Below are positions 17,292-26,671 of a DNA stretch of 53,685 nt, in pieces. The stretch covers positions 1 through 53,685 of the forward strand of contig DGXZ01000071.1 in NCBI GenBank assembly GCA_002396485.1, in the 5' to 3' direction. How positions within the stretch are numbered: the first letter of the stretch is position 1; each line of letters opens with the position of its first letter. Position numbers and translations under genes: made by a program. This DNA comes from Spartobacteria bacterium UBA5019. Its GTDB lineage: Bacteria > Verrucomicrobiota > Verrucomicrobiia > Chthoniobacterales > Terrimicrobiaceae. The notes beneath the pieces were generated by a model. That model was not told the DNA's origin and did not search any database. It worked only from the letters and a program-made list of their open reading frames with translations.

Positions 17292-17816
17292 ATGAAAACA
17301 CTCGGCATTTTAATGATCCTCGCGGCGACTATGATCCCAAGCCTCCTGTTTGCGGGCGGCAAAAAATCTCCGACATTAACGATCCGCCTTCACGGCGAGG
17401 GCAGTGCCAGTGACGGCCCCTCTTTTTCCAGCGAAGTTCAACTCAAAAACCCACCCGTGAAAATTTTCATGCGCAACGTGCCGGTAACGAGTGAGCACGA
17501 TATCAAGGCCTTCTTCCCGTTTCCTGGAAACGATGGGCAAGCCGGAGCCTATTTTCGCCTCGACGCTCATGGTGCGAACAAGCTCCAGCAATTCACCGTG
17601 GAGGATAAAGGGCGCACCGCCATTGTCATGATCAACGGCCGGATCGTGGCCAACATGAAAATCAACGCAGCCGTGAATGACGGCATTCTTTATGTCCCAG
17701 GCGGCATCCAACCCGAAGAAATCCTCCTGCTGCAAAAACAGTTTCCGCTTATCGGCAATGAATCAGAGTTCGGAAAAAAGCCACGACGCCCGGCAAAAGA
17801 AGAAACCCGGCCTTGA
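17292..17816 (+). CDS. Exported SecD P1-head-like domain protein
   Basis: A 174-aa protein with a signal peptide (ILMILAATMIPSLLFAGG). Residues ~75-150 resemble the SecDF P1 head subdomain: GAYFRLDAHGANKLQQFTVE, GRTAIVMINGRIV and a closing GGIQPEEILLLQKQF. Here the domain stands alone with no transmembrane helices, so it is not a SecD subunit. The role is unknown; an envelope scaffold or binding function is a guess. I chose ATG 17292 over ATG 17271 because the signal peptide follows directly. The M23 peptidase start overlaps its stop (TTGA at 17813-17816), so the two are coupled. Confidence 0.6.
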   Translation: MKTLGILMILAATMIPSLLFAGGKKSPTLTIRLHGEGSASDGPSFSSEVQLKNPPVKIFMRNVPVTSEHDIKAFFPFPGNDGQAGAYFRLDAHGANKLQQFTVEDKGRTAIVMINGRIVANMKINAAVNDGILYVPGGIQPEEILLLQKQFPLIGNESEFGKKPRRPAKEETRP

Positions 17817-18829
17817 TCTCCCGAATCATCCTCACCCTTCTTGCCTGCACACCCCCGCTCTGTGCCGCGCTTTTCGATTGGCCCACGGAAAACAAGGCCC
17901 TCTTGGAAGGTCGCCCAGAGGATTTCTACATGTATGTGGATCGAAACTTCGAGGGCGTCGCCACGAAGCCTTGGGAGGGCGGTTCCTACGGCTATATGCG
18001 TGGCCCTCAGCGCATGGGAGCGGATATCGTCTATGCCACCTTGCATGAAGGCATTGACATCGCCCCAGTGCACCGCGATGCATCGGGCAATCCTCTCGAC
18101 GATGTGAAAGCCTGCGCCACAGGAACCATCGTCCATGTCAGCCACGAAGCAGGGGCTTCAAACTACGGCCGCTACGTGGTGATCCGGCATATCATCGAAG
18201 GCAGCCCGATTTACACGCTCTATGCGCACCTCAACACCATCTCAGCACAAGCCGGCCAGCAGGTCGCACAAGGCGAGGTGATCGGAAAAATGGGCTTCAC
18301 AGGAGCAGGCATCAACCGCGAACGGGCCCACCTCCACTTGGAAATTGCCGTTCTGCTGAATGAGGACTTTGAAGCCTGGTATCACCGCTACTTTTCAGGC
18401 TCCCCCAACAAACACGGAATCTACCATGGATACAATTTGGTGGGCATGGAGCCCTCAGCCATCCTTCTTGAATCCGCCAAAAATCCCGCATTCAGCCTCA
18501 AGGAGCACATCCGCAATCAGGACGTGGCTTATCAAATAACCATCCCCGACTCACCCAACCTTTCCATCATTCGCAACTACCCGTGGATTGTTCCCGATGG
18601 CGAGCCAGCCTCTCCGCGTGGTTGGACTGTTTCGTTCACCCAATACGGAGTTCCCGTAAAAGCCGTGGGAGCCAAACAACCACCGATGGAACCTCGACTG
18701 GAGTGGGTGAAAGAGACGCCCTACGCCTACCATGCCGCCACCCGGGGCATCATAGCTGGCTCCAAAGGCTCGCCCCACCTGACTGACTCGGGCCACCGCT
18801 TTGTGGAGCTGATATGCGGCACGCGCTGA
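17813..18829 (+). CDS. Exported M23-family metallopeptidase
   Basis: A 338-aa protein starting at TTG 17813 with a short signal peptide (MISRIILTLLACTPPLCA). The LytM-like core has HEGIDIAP (first His and Asp ligands, ~79-83) and ERAHLHLEI (catalytic and second His, ~170-175), with GRYVVIRH and YTLYAHLNTI between. The Zn-binding set is therefore complete. Such enzymes cleave peptidoglycan cross-bridges, or act as regulators when degenerate. The C-terminal ~120 residues are not recognised. It is translationally coupled to the SecD-head-like gene and converges on the AsmA-like gene 7 bp away. Confidence 0.85.
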   Translation: MISRIILTLLACTPPLCAALFDWPTENKALLEGRPEDFYMYVDRNFEGVATKPWEGGSYGYMRGPQRMGADIVYATLHEGIDIAPVHRDASGNPLDDVKACATGTIVHVSHEAGASNYGRYVVIRHIIEGSPIYTLYAHLNTISAQAGQQVAQGEVIGKMGFTGAGINRERAHLHLEIAVLLNEDFEAWYHRYFSGSPNKHGIYHGYNLVGMEPSAILLESAKNPAFSLKEHIRNQDVAYQITIPDSPNLSIIRNYPWIVPDGEPASPRGWTVSFTQYGVPVKAVGAKQPPMEPRLEWVKETPYAYHAATRGIIAGSKGSPHLTDSGHRFVELICGTR

Positions 18830-18836
18830 AGGTCAT

Positions 18837-21800
18837 CTAAAATGCAGGCGCCAACCTCCACTCGAAGCCCGAGCGGAAGGAATCTATCGGAAAAATTGCC
18901 GCCCCTGGGGAGAAGTCCATACTCTCGCTGAACTTCACGCCATTTCGCCATACGGAATCCGCTTCTATTCGCGAACTCACCACGCACTGGAAACCGTCGC
19001 GGGAATCCTCGTAGAGCTTCATATCGACTGGCGGCATGCCATCCACTGCAACCGGCGCCCAGCCTTTCTCCACCGCGAGAAAGAGATCCTGCGGGGTTTG
19101 CTGAGGGTCATTTTCGGATGACAGAATCCATTTGCACTCGCTCAAGGGTCCAAATGCAAAGGCGTGTATCAACTGATTCTCGAACCACCCCTCACCCTCG
19201 ACAATGAGGAAGGGATTCCAAGGCTGATCCGCCAGAAAAAACAGCTCGCCGGATTTGATGAAAAACCCACCCGCATCGATGTCGGTCAACATGACATGCC
19301 CGACTGGCAAAGGTTGGCCTGCAGTTCCGATCAAGCGCAAATCCGGAGTGAGGAACGCGCTGAACTTTCCTCCGCGCACTTCAACGCCAGACCCACCAGC
19401 GATTTTCACATCGAGGAGCCAATCCGCAGACGGGGTGAGCTTGGAGAGAATGCGAGACGCTGCCGGGAAATTGGGAATCGAGGCCGGTTTTTGAGAAAGC
19501 AGAGCCTGAAGCGAAAACGCGCCATGAATCAGAGAGCCTTCAAACCCTATCTTTCCGGACAAGGCTCCGCCTTCCTCATTACCCACCGCTTGAAGTTCGC
19601 CGGTGGCCAGAAGCGACAACGCCGAATGACTCGCAAGAGGAACGCGATCCGCCCGCCAACGCAGGTCCCACTTTGGCTTCCATGGCTGCGAAAATTCACA
19701 GCTCCCCTCCATGGCAAAGCGCCCCTCAGAAACCTCGCCCTCGATGTTTTGGAACAAGAGCACCCCATCAACCACGGCAATTTTTCCATGCAGCCCCTCC
19801 ACCCCCGCTGCCAGTCCGTCGAATCCAAAACTCGTCCCGCGCACCTCGGCCTCACCCGTGATTTTCAACGAATCACTCGTTTTATTGATCTTCGCATGCC
19901 CGGAAATCTCACCACGAAGTTTGTGCAGGAATGGAAGAATCGGACGGGCCAGCGCGAGATCCAGGCGGGGCATTTCGATATCAGCCTCGAAAGGTGCTTG
20001 GGAGTCGATCCAGCGTAGCGTTCCATCCTTGTCCTGCGAGAGTCCAAGCGGAAAGGCAGCCTTGAAAAGAGCCGGAGCCATTCCTGCTGACTCCACCTTC
20101 CCATCAAGGGTCGTGGATCCACCCTTGGTTTTCAGATCAATCTCGACGGTCGATGTCGGCACGTTGCCGCCGCCGAACGCGACATCGCGTCCCTTGACGA
20201 GAGCATTGAAATCCGGTCGGGATGGTGGACCGGAAGCCTCCAACTGCATTTTCACGAGACCGCTGAGAGGCCAGTCCTGCCCTGCAAGGCGCAGCAGGTC
20301 GCGCAGGTCGATTTCAGCCGGAGTATTGGCCCGAACATACATGTCCCCGCTTTGAACCACCGCAGCCTTCCAATCTGCGCCACGTAGAATGGAAATCGCA
20401 TCCACAGGCAAGAAAGCAGAACCCGAAAGCAGAGGTTTTGAAGCACCGGTCAACTCCAAGCCTTCAAGCGTCAGGCCGGTGGATGAGAAAGTCGCCCTGG
20501 TTCGCAGATGCGTGCTGCCATTTTCGAGATCGAGTTCCGAAAAATACAGACTCTCCGGCGAATAGAAGCCAACGAAATGCCCCGTCAAGCCTGCTGGGGT
20601 GAAAGAGGAGGCGAATCTCGATAAATCGACATCAAACTCTCCCGAATGCGAGCCGGCAGCACCTTTGCCTTTCCAACGGATTCCCATCGCACCCCCAGAC
20701 ACAGCGCCGTCGCCCTTGTCATAAAATGGACGCAAGTAGGTGGCGACTTCAGCCAGGGTCGCATTCAACTCTGCGGAGTAGGCATGCGGCGCGGCGAGGT
20801 CCACCGTGCCTTTGGCATTGAGCGCATCCTTGCCCGAGACCATCTCGCAGCGCACCAGATCGATCTGTTTTTTTCTGAAAAGAATTTCGAGGTTCATGCG
20901 CTCCACAGGCACCGAGTGGCAAACGACTCCATTGGCACGAATGCCCAGAAATCCATCCAGCGAGCCAGGCCGTCCACTGACCGAGCCTTCCGCAGTGAGT
21001 TGTCCGGAGGTCTTGCCAAGCGAGCCTCCGAGCAGACCCGCCAACGAATCGAGCTCCTTGATGTTCGCCCGGATGTTCGCAAGGAACGGCGACTCCGAAA
21101 TTTTGCCCCAACCCTCGGCAAGCGAGATTTCACCATTCATCGTCACCTTGTTTTCCTTTTGACGAAGGTCGAAATTCGAAATGAGCAGACGACGATGAAT
21201 GAGACTGGCTCCGATCTCCAGAGAGTCCCAACCCCGGTCATTCCAGCGGAAATCGTTCGCCAATACCCTGAGCGAGGACTCGGCATCCGCCGGATGTCCG
21301 GCATCGCCCCGGAATGTGAAGCGCCCCTCAGCCAGTGTTCCCCTTGCCTTACAGCTCAGATCCAGCAAGGAGGGAATATCATCAACGGCAATATTGGAAC
21401 CGAAGGCGGCGATATCCCAGACCTTGCCGCGAGGCCCCTTGCTCAGGTTCACATCACCTCTCAGGGCCCCGCCAAAAACACGGGCACTGAAAGACAGGGA
21501 TGGACCGGATAATGAGCCCAGACGAAATGCCACATCGCTGAGAGTGATTCCAGTAACCAAATCCAGACCGGCAAGACTGGCATTTCCCTGCTCCCATGTT
21601 GTTGGCGCAGTGAAGGGACCGAACACTTTGTTGAACTTCCCCGCCTGCACCGTGAGCGTCTCAAGACGAAGCCGGCCATGCGCCTCGGAATTCAGTGAAA
21701 GATCCAAACCATCGAAGACATGGCGGAAGTTTTCGCCCAACACCTCCGCTGATCCATTCGTAACTTCGATGACCGAAGGCCAAGCCCCACCAGGTGCGAA

Positions 21801-22235
21801 GAGCCCCATCACACCAGCAGCGTCATCAAAGCCTGCTTTGTCACGCGGAGCAGACGTCTCCGGGCGGCGTAGATCGACTACGACATTCATTCCATCAACC
21901 TTCACGGAATGAACCCAATTCCTCCAACCCGAGAAAAGACGTCCTGGGCCACTCCAAACAACCTCCATGCGATCGATATGAACCAGCAACCCTCCACGGC
22001 CCTTCTCAGCAGGCCGTATCGCAACGCCCTCCAACACCACGGGAGCAAAAGCTGCCGCACGCACCAAATCCGCCCGAAAAACCAGACCCTGCCGGGACAT
22101 CCCTTGCTCCACAAATTGCCGCACGACAAAAGAAAAAAACGGACCCTGAGCCACCATCGCGACAATCACGACTGCAGCGGCGACAAGCCAAAATCTCTTC
22201 GATTGATAAAATCTCCTACTCCGTCCGTTCTTCAT
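18837..22235 (-). CDS. Giant AsmA/TamB-like envelope protein
   Basis: A 1132-aa protein with a single N-terminal membrane anchor (FWLVAAAVVIVAMVAQGPFF) and otherwise a long repetitive beta-rich region of alternating hydrophobic strands. This fits the AsmA/TamB/YdbH-type bridge proteins thought to move phospholipids between membranes. The C-terminal portion (~960-1090) has the family style: GTAGQPLPVGHVMLTDIDAG, then ELFFLADQPWNPFLIVEGEG, with a SENDPQQTPQDLFL motif like the S.P.L motif of TamB ends. Subfamily assignment is uncertain. It is a lone gene on its strand, 98 bp downstream of the SLC13 transporter. Confidence 0.75.
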   Translation of the reverse strand: MKNGRSRRFYQSKRFWLVAAAVVIVAMVAQGPFFSFVVRQFVEQGMSRQGLVFRADLVRAAAFAPVVLEGVAIRPAEKGRGGLLVHIDRMEVVWSGPGRLFSGWRNWVHSVKVDGMNVVVDLRRPETSAPRDKAGFDDAAGVMGLFAPGGAWPSVIEVTNGSAEVLGENFRHVFDGLDLSLNSEAHGRLRLETLTVQAGKFNKVFGPFTAPTTWEQGNASLAGLDLVTGITLSDVAFRLGSLSGPSLSFSARVFGGALRGDVNLSKGPRGKVWDIAAFGSNIAVDDIPSLLDLSCKARGTLAEGRFTFRGDAGHPADAESSLRVLANDFRWNDRGWDSLEIGASLIHRRLLISNFDLRQKENKVTMNGEISLAEGWGKISESPFLANIRANIKELDSLAGLLGGSLGKTSGQLTAEGSVSGRPGSLDGFLGIRANGVVCHSVPVERMNLEILFRKKQIDLVRCEMVSGKDALNAKGTVDLAAPHAYSAELNATLAEVATYLRPFYDKGDGAVSGGAMGIRWKGKGAAGSHSGEFDVDLSRFASSFTPAGLTGHFVGFYSPESLYFSELDLENGSTHLRTRATFSSTGLTLEGLELTGASKPLLSGSAFLPVDAISILRGADWKAAVVQSGDMYVRANTPAEIDLRDLLRLAGQDWPLSGLVKMQLEASGPPSRPDFNALVKGRDVAFGGGNVPTSTVEIDLKTKGGSTTLDGKVESAGMAPALFKAAFPLGLSQDKDGTLRWIDSQAPFEADIEMPRLDLALARPILPFLHKLRGEISGHAKINKTSDSLKITGEAEVRGTSFGFDGLAAGVEGLHGKIAVVDGVLLFQNIEGEVSEGRFAMEGSCEFSQPWKPKWDLRWRADRVPLASHSALSLLATGELQAVGNEEGGALSGKIGFEGSLIHGAFSLQALLSQKPASIPNFPAASRILSKLTPSADWLLDVKIAGGSGVEVRGGKFSAFLTPDLRLIGTAGQPLPVGHVMLTDIDAGGFFIKSGELFFLADQPWNPFLIVEGEGWFENQLIHAFAFGPLSECKWILSSENDPQQTPQDLFLAVEKGWAPVAVDGMPPVDMKLYEDSRDGFQCVVSSRIEADSVWRNGVKFSESMDFSPGAAIFPIDSFRSGFEWRLAPAF

Positions 22236-22333
22236 TTTGAGTCACCTAAACTACACTGACCGGATTTTCGAATCCAGCCCACCCTTCGTGCCGACCTCGA
22301 ATCAATCCAGAGGGGCAGGAAGGCCACGACCCA

Positions 22334-23752
22334 TCAAATTTTAAAAAACCGGGGAACAAACCACCCGAACCAAAGGGAAATCAGAAACCAAGCGCACACG
22401 TTGAGTAGGAAGCCCGCCCGGAGCATTTGCGGCAGTGTCACATGGCCAGAACCGTAAACAATCGCATTGGGGGGTGTTGAAACGGGCATCATAAATCCGC
22501 AACTGCTGGCCAAGGTCAGCGCCATGGAGAGAGCTACGGGAGAGTAACCAAGTCCCACAGCCAGAGCGCTGGCGACGGGTAGAAATGCCGCTGTCGTCGC
22601 AGTGTTGCTGGTAAACTCAGCCAAACCGATGGCGACGATGGCTATCACCGCAAGGAGCAAGGCCGGCGGAAAATGACCAATGTGGGCACCGAGGCCACCA
22701 ATCCATGCGGCAAGACCGCTGGATTGCATAGCCCCTGCGAGGCTCAGCCCACCGCCGATGAGCAGAAGCACATCGATGGGAATTTTTTTGAGAGTTTCGG
22801 CATTGAGAACGGTGTCACCGCCTGGGGAACCTCTTGGCAAAAAAAACAGCGCCAATCCCCCTGCCATCGCTATGCCCGCATCGGAAAGCCAAGGCAGGCG
22901 CGTTTCAAGGAATCCCCTCACAATCCAAAGGCCGGCTGAAATGGCAAATATCACAATGACTCCGATGCCGCCAAAACCGAGGGGTGGAAGTTTTTCCCGC
23001 TCCAGAAAGTTCTCCCCGACAGCCATCCGTCCGCCGAGACGAAAAACCCCACGAGTTAGGATGATCCACGCCAAGATCAGCAGAACCAAGGAAACAGGAA
23101 GAGTCATTGCCATCCAAAGCGGAAAGCCAATTTTGATGCCATAGGATTCCTCCATAAATCCTGCAAAAATGGCATTCGAAGGCGTTCCAACGAGCGTCGC
23201 CATGCCACCGATACTGCTTCCATAGGCGACAGACAAAACCAACGCGGCTGCGAAGTTTTTTTGACTCCCCTCGCGAAAGAGACTGATGGCCGACACAGCG
23301 ATCGGAAGCATGATAAGGGCGACCGCTGTATTACTAATCCACATGGAAAGCAGGGCGGATGCCAGAAGGAAAGCACCTAGGATCGACGATTGGCGCGTGC
23401 CGGCGAGCCGCAGGAGGAAGAACGCCAATCTGGTGTGGAGATGGCAACTCTGCATCCCCTGCGCAATGAGCATGCCGCCTAAAAACAAAAAGATCACGGG
23501 ATTGGCAAAAGGCGCGGCCGCACCTGGCATTCCGCAGATGCCGAGCATGGGAAAAAACACCAGCGGCAACATGGCCGTAACGGCAAAAGGAATGGCCTCC
23601 GAAATCCACAGAGAAGCCATGAGAATCGCAACGCCCAAGGTGTGCCAACCAGCGGGCGGCAGCCCGGCAGGAGCAGGCACGAGCAGAACATAAACAAGCC
23701 ATGACGCTCCGATGAAAGGAACGACACACTTCAGCCATGCACCTGCGTTCAT
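22334..23752 (-). CDS. SLC13/DASS-family sodium:anion symporter
   Basis: A 472-aa integral membrane protein with about 11-12 hydrophobic segments. It carries the two SNT signatures of the divalent anion:Na+ symporter family: ISNTAVALIMLPIAVS near residue 138 and TSNTATTAAFLPVASALA near residue 388. It also has SSIGGMATLVGTPSNAI and SCGFMMPVSTPPNAIVYG. Relatives carry C4-dicarboxylates, citrate or sulfate with Na+; the sequence alone does not say which. It is divergent from queC with a 122-bp gap. Confidence 0.9.
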   Translation of the reverse strand: MNAGAWLKCVVPFIGASWLVYVLLVPAPAGLPPAGWHTLGVAILMASLWISEAIPFAVTAMLPLVFFPMLGICGMPGAAAPFANPVIFLFLGGMLIAQGMQSCHLHTRLAFFLLRLAGTRQSSILGAFLLASALLSMWISNTAVALIMLPIAVSAISLFREGSQKNFAAALVLSVAYGSSIGGMATLVGTPSNAIFAGFMEESYGIKIGFPLWMAMTLPVSLVLLILAWIILTRGVFRLGGRMAVGENFLEREKLPPLGFGGIGVIVIFAISAGLWIVRGFLETRLPWLSDAGIAMAGGLALFFLPRGSPGGDTVLNAETLKKIPIDVLLLIGGGLSLAGAMQSSGLAAWIGGLGAHIGHFPPALLLAVIAIVAIGLAEFTSNTATTAAFLPVASALAVGLGYSPVALSMALTLASSCGFMMPVSTPPNAIVYGSGHVTLPQMLRAGFLLNVCAWFLISLWFGWFVPRFFKI

Positions 23753-23874
23753 AGAATCAATCTCCCTGCGTACTCACGGCAATCAAACCAAATTCGGAGG
23801 AGGCCTCTGGGCGCTTTGGCGGCTTTAGAAACAAGGCTCGCGGCGGACCCGTGGCTTGGTTACAAGCTTTTCAC

Positions 23875-24576
23875 ATGTCAGAGAGCTTGAAAAAACGCGT
23901 CATCGTCCTTTGCAGTGGCGGCATGGATTCTGTCGTGGCGCTGCACGCGGCAGCGAGGGAGCACGAAGTGGTTGCGGCGCTGAGTTTCCACTATGGATCA
24001 AAGCACAACGACCGGGAGATTCCTTTCGCTGCTTACCATGCGGATCTGCTGGGAACAGCACACCTCACCATTCCGCTGGATTTCATGGGGAGCCTCTTTG
24101 AGTCCCACCTCCTCAAGTCCGGCGCCTCAATCCCCAAGGGGCACTATGAGGAGGAAACCATGAAGCAGACTGTGGTGCCGTTCCGAAATGGCATCATGCT
24201 CGCTGTGGCTGCGGGATTGGCTGAGAGCCGGCACGCGACGGGCGTCGTGATTGCAGCCCACTCGGGCGACCATGCGATTTATCCCGACTGCCGCGAAGGC
24301 TTCATGCGGGCGATGGGCGATGCGATCCGACTGGGAACCTACGCGGATGTCGCATTGCTGCGACCGTTCATTTCGATGACGAAATCGGAAATCGCCCGAC
24401 GCGGTCACGAGTTGGCCGTGGATTTCTCGCAGACCTGGTCGTGCTATGTCGGCGGCGAAACGCATTGCGGCGAGTGCGGAACCTGCGTGGAACGCCGCGA
24501 GGCATTCCAATTGGCGGGGTTGAATGACCCGACCGAGTATCTCAGCAACGCCCCGCTGCCCTCGAAACCGCTCTGA
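23875..24576 (+). CDS. queC: 7-cyano-7-deazaguanine synthase
   Basis: A 233-aa QueC. The PP-loop ATPase motif LCSGGMDSVV is at ~11-18. The specific tract FRNGIMLAVAAGLAE follows, then AAHSGDHAIYPDCREGF. The C-terminal Zn cluster has four cysteines: WSCYVGGETHCGECGTCVER. It converts CDG to preQ0 using ATP and ammonia. ATG 23875 suits the family; the frame runs upstream to 23851. queE starts 4 bp after its stop. queD and queF are not in the window. Confidence 0.96.
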   Translation: MSESLKKRVIVLCSGGMDSVVALHAAAREHEVVAALSFHYGSKHNDREIPFAAYHADLLGTAHLTIPLDFMGSLFESHLLKSGASIPKGHYEEETMKQTVVPFRNGIMLAVAAGLAESRHATGVVIAAHSGDHAIYPDCREGFMRAMGDAIRLGTYADVALLRPFISMTKSEIARRGHELAVDFSQTWSCYVGGETHCGECGTCVERREAFQLAGLNDPTEYLSNAPLPSKPL

Positions 24577-24580
24577 CTCC

Positions 24581-25276
24581 ATGCGCATTTCAGAGATTTT
24601 TTACTCGATTCAAGGCGAGGGCGAACTCACCGGCGTGCCGACGGTCTTCATTCGCACCTCGGGCTGCAATCTGCGTTGCCGCTGGTGCGACACGCCCTAT
24701 GCCTCTTGGAACCCCGAGGGCGAGGAGATGTCCATCGAGGACATCATCAAAGAGGTAAAAAAACATCCCGCACGGCACTGCGTTCTCACGGGCGGCGAAC
24801 CGATGGTCGCGCGAGGAATCAAGGAACTCGCTGCCGCACTCCGGGCGGAGGGCCTACACATCACCATCGAAACCGCAGGCACCATGCCTCCCGAGGGAAT
24901 CGCCTGCGACCTCGCCTCGCTAAGTCCAAAACTTTCCACTTCCACGCCACGCACCGGCGAAATCGAACAAAGTTGGATTGAGAGGCATGAGCAAACACGC
25001 CTGAGGCCCGAGGTGCTGCGAGCGTGGCTGGAGGCCGGAAACTACCAACTCAAGTTCGTTTACACCCATCCCTCGGACTTGATCGAAATCGATGCGCTCA
25101 TCGAGTCCATCGGTATCCCAGTGCCTGCAGCAAAGATTCTCCTCATGCCGGAAGGAACGGATGACGCCCACATCGCCGCACGGCAAATGGAACTCGTGAG
25201 TCTCTGCACTAAGCGCGGCAACCGTTACTGCGACAGATTGCACATTCGGCTGTTCGGAAACACCAAGGGCACTTGA
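24581..25276 (+). CDS. queE: 7-carboxy-7-deazaguanine synthase
   Basis: A 231-aa radical SAM protein with the CX3CX2C cluster in GCNLRCRWCDTPYA (~25-36), after the QueE-typical SEIFYSIQGEGELTGVPTVF. It has the SAM-binding tract VLTGGEPM. It converts CPH4 to CDG, directly upstream of the QueC step. ATG 24581 is 4 bp beyond the queC stop, so the two form an operon for queuosine synthesis with queA at 4.5 kb. The end converges on the ImmA-like gene. Confidence 0.95.
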   Translation: MRISEIFYSIQGEGELTGVPTVFIRTSGCNLRCRWCDTPYASWNPEGEEMSIEDIIKEVKKHPARHCVLTGGEPMVARGIKELAAALRAEGLHITIETAGTMPPEGIACDLASLSPKLSTSTPRTGEIEQSWIERHEQTRLRPEVLRAWLEAGNYQLKFVYTHPSDLIEIDALIESIGIPVPAAKILLMPEGTDDAHIAARQMELVSLCTKRGNRYCDRLHIRLFGNTKGT

Positions 25277-25300
25277 GTAGAGGGTTGAGGAGTTCTCGGG

Positions 25301-25987
25301 CTAAACTTCCCGACCGCCATAGAGCCGCTCCAGTCGGATGCGGGCCACGGCCAGACTCACCTCGAAGGTATCGCGCACCATGGCATGTAGGGCCGGGTCT
25401 TCCCAAGCGCGGGTCGCAGCCATGCTTTCGGGCTCATGCCCCCACCCTCTCAGTGCCACTCGAAGTGGATAGACCGGCAGGAGGAGCGCGGAAATCATCC
25501 GGTCTGCCTGGTATTCCCACCAGTCGGGAGAGTTCTTGGTGAAATGGCCTTCCACATTCTCGTTGCGCTCGCGCCAAGTGATGAGGCGACGCGAATCTTC
25601 AAAGCTACTGGTGCGTTTTTTCTGCTCCCACAACTCCACAAAGAGATCGGTGTGCAGCAGGCCGTGGCCACACTCGTGGGCGAGCGTGCTCCGGCAGCGG
25701 CGGTTCACTACCGGGTTCTCCGGATCATCGAGCTTGGTATGCACAAAGAGACCTTTCGGCCCCGTCTCGCCAAAGTGCATGAGGCCCAAACAATCCTCGC
25801 CCAGATCACGAAACTCATAGCTGAACCCGAATTCCATATCCACGAAGAGTTCGATATCCACCGGCCCAGGAGTTTTGGGAATGAGCCCATGCCGTTTGAG
25901 TGACTCCCTCGCGATGTCGTCGAACTCGTGTTCCTCAAACCAGCGCCGTCTCAGAAACGGCCCCGACTTGGCCGGCAAGTCCTTCAT
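25301..25987 (-). CDS. ImmA/IrrE-family metallopeptidase
   Basis: A 228-aa zincin-like protein. The HExxH motif is in LAHECGHGLLH (His104, Glu105, His108), and a downstream WEYQADRMISALLLP supplies the third-ligand region typical of ImmA/IrrE (DUF955). These peptidases usually cleave or inactivate a partner XRE repressor, as in phage and mobile-element regulation or stress responses. The partner is directly upstream: its TGA overlaps this ATG (ATGA at 25984-25987). A longer frame to 26095 lies inside the partner gene. Confidence 0.85.
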   Translation of the reverse strand: MKDLPAKSGPFLRRRWFEEHEFDDIARESLKRHGLIPKTPGPVDIELFVDMEFGFSYEFRDLGEDCLGLMHFGETGPKGLFVHTKLDDPENPVVNRRCRSTLAHECGHGLLHTDLFVELWEQKKRTSSFEDSRRLITWRERNENVEGHFTKNSPDWWEYQADRMISALLLPVYPLRVALRGWGHEPESMAATRAWEDPALHAMVRDTFEVSLAVARIRLERLYGGREV

Positions 25988-26355
25988 TCGCGTTTTTCCT
26001 CGTCCACCTTCACCTCGATCATACGCACCAGACCTCCAGGCGTGAGATTCGACCTGCGCGCCTCCTTCACCATCCGCCGGAAGGCAGTGGCCCACTCGGG
26101 ATTCTCCTCCACCAGCTTCCGGATTTCACTCACCGGAGCCCGGTCATCAAGTTCCTTTAATTCCTCCACGGGCACCTCCAGCGCCTGCGCGATCCGCTCC
26201 AGATTTTCCGGTGCGGGTTTGCGATACCCCTTTTCTATGTCTGCGATAAACGCCACCGACTTGATGCCCGCTTTCAAAGCGAGCGCACGCATTGAGAGTT
26301 TTTTCTCCAGGCGAAGCTGGCGAATGCGGTCCCCCAGCGAGTTTGCTTGGCTCAT
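25984..26355 (-). CDS. XRE-family regulator paired with ImmA-like peptidase
   Basis: A 123-aa protein with an N-terminal helix-turn-helix at ~8-62 (LGDRIRQLRLEKKLSMRALA, then IADIEKGYRKP). A charged C-terminal extension (~70-123) is a likely protease target or dimerisation part. It probably represses its own two-gene operon. The upstream AT-rich DNA (about 26360-26480) contains the likely promoter. The pair resembles XRE/COG2856 modules, which act as toxin-antitoxin-like or element-borne switches. Confidence 0.85.
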   Translation of the reverse strand: MSQANSLGDRIRQLRLEKKLSMRALALKAGIKSVAFIADIEKGYRKPAPENLERIAQALEVPVEELKELDDRAPVSEIRKLVEENPEWATAFRRMVKEARRSNLTPGGLVRMIEVKVDEEKRE

Positions 26356-26671
26356 ATTTAGTTGGATTAATTTTTAATGCGTTGTCTGCTTGTTTGCGAA
26401 CAACCGGCGAAGAGTCTCCATTCAATCTTGCAAAATGTCAAAGATAATTTTGTTACAAATTATTTACAGAAATAATAAAAAAACCGTTTGCAGTGTTCGC
26501 AGTGTGCGCGTAAAAATTTCACATGTCATGAAAGGAACCTTACAAAACCTCCATGACAACGCACCTGCCACCGAAGCCGGCCGGCCGCACAAAGCGGACC
26601 CGGAACTACCGGACGAGGCGGCACGGTGACGCCGGCGGCGAAATGCGCGTCGGCAAAACCCAAAACGGCCA
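26356..26671. other. AT-rich intergenic region before the 26672 gene
   Basis: About 315 bp holding the divergent promoters of the XRE/ImmA pair and of the 164-aa gene. The part at 26440-26480 is very AT-rich (TTTGTTACAAATTATTTAC). A 33-aa frame at 26528-26629 and a basic 50-aa frame at 26553-26705 exist. Both overlap each other or the next gene and neither is convincing. Confidence 0.35.

Noticed and set aside
23753..23874. preQ1 riboswitch upstream of queC
   Set aside because: I could not find the short stem, A-rich tail and pseudoknot pairing of class I, or a class II fold, in the 122-bp leader.
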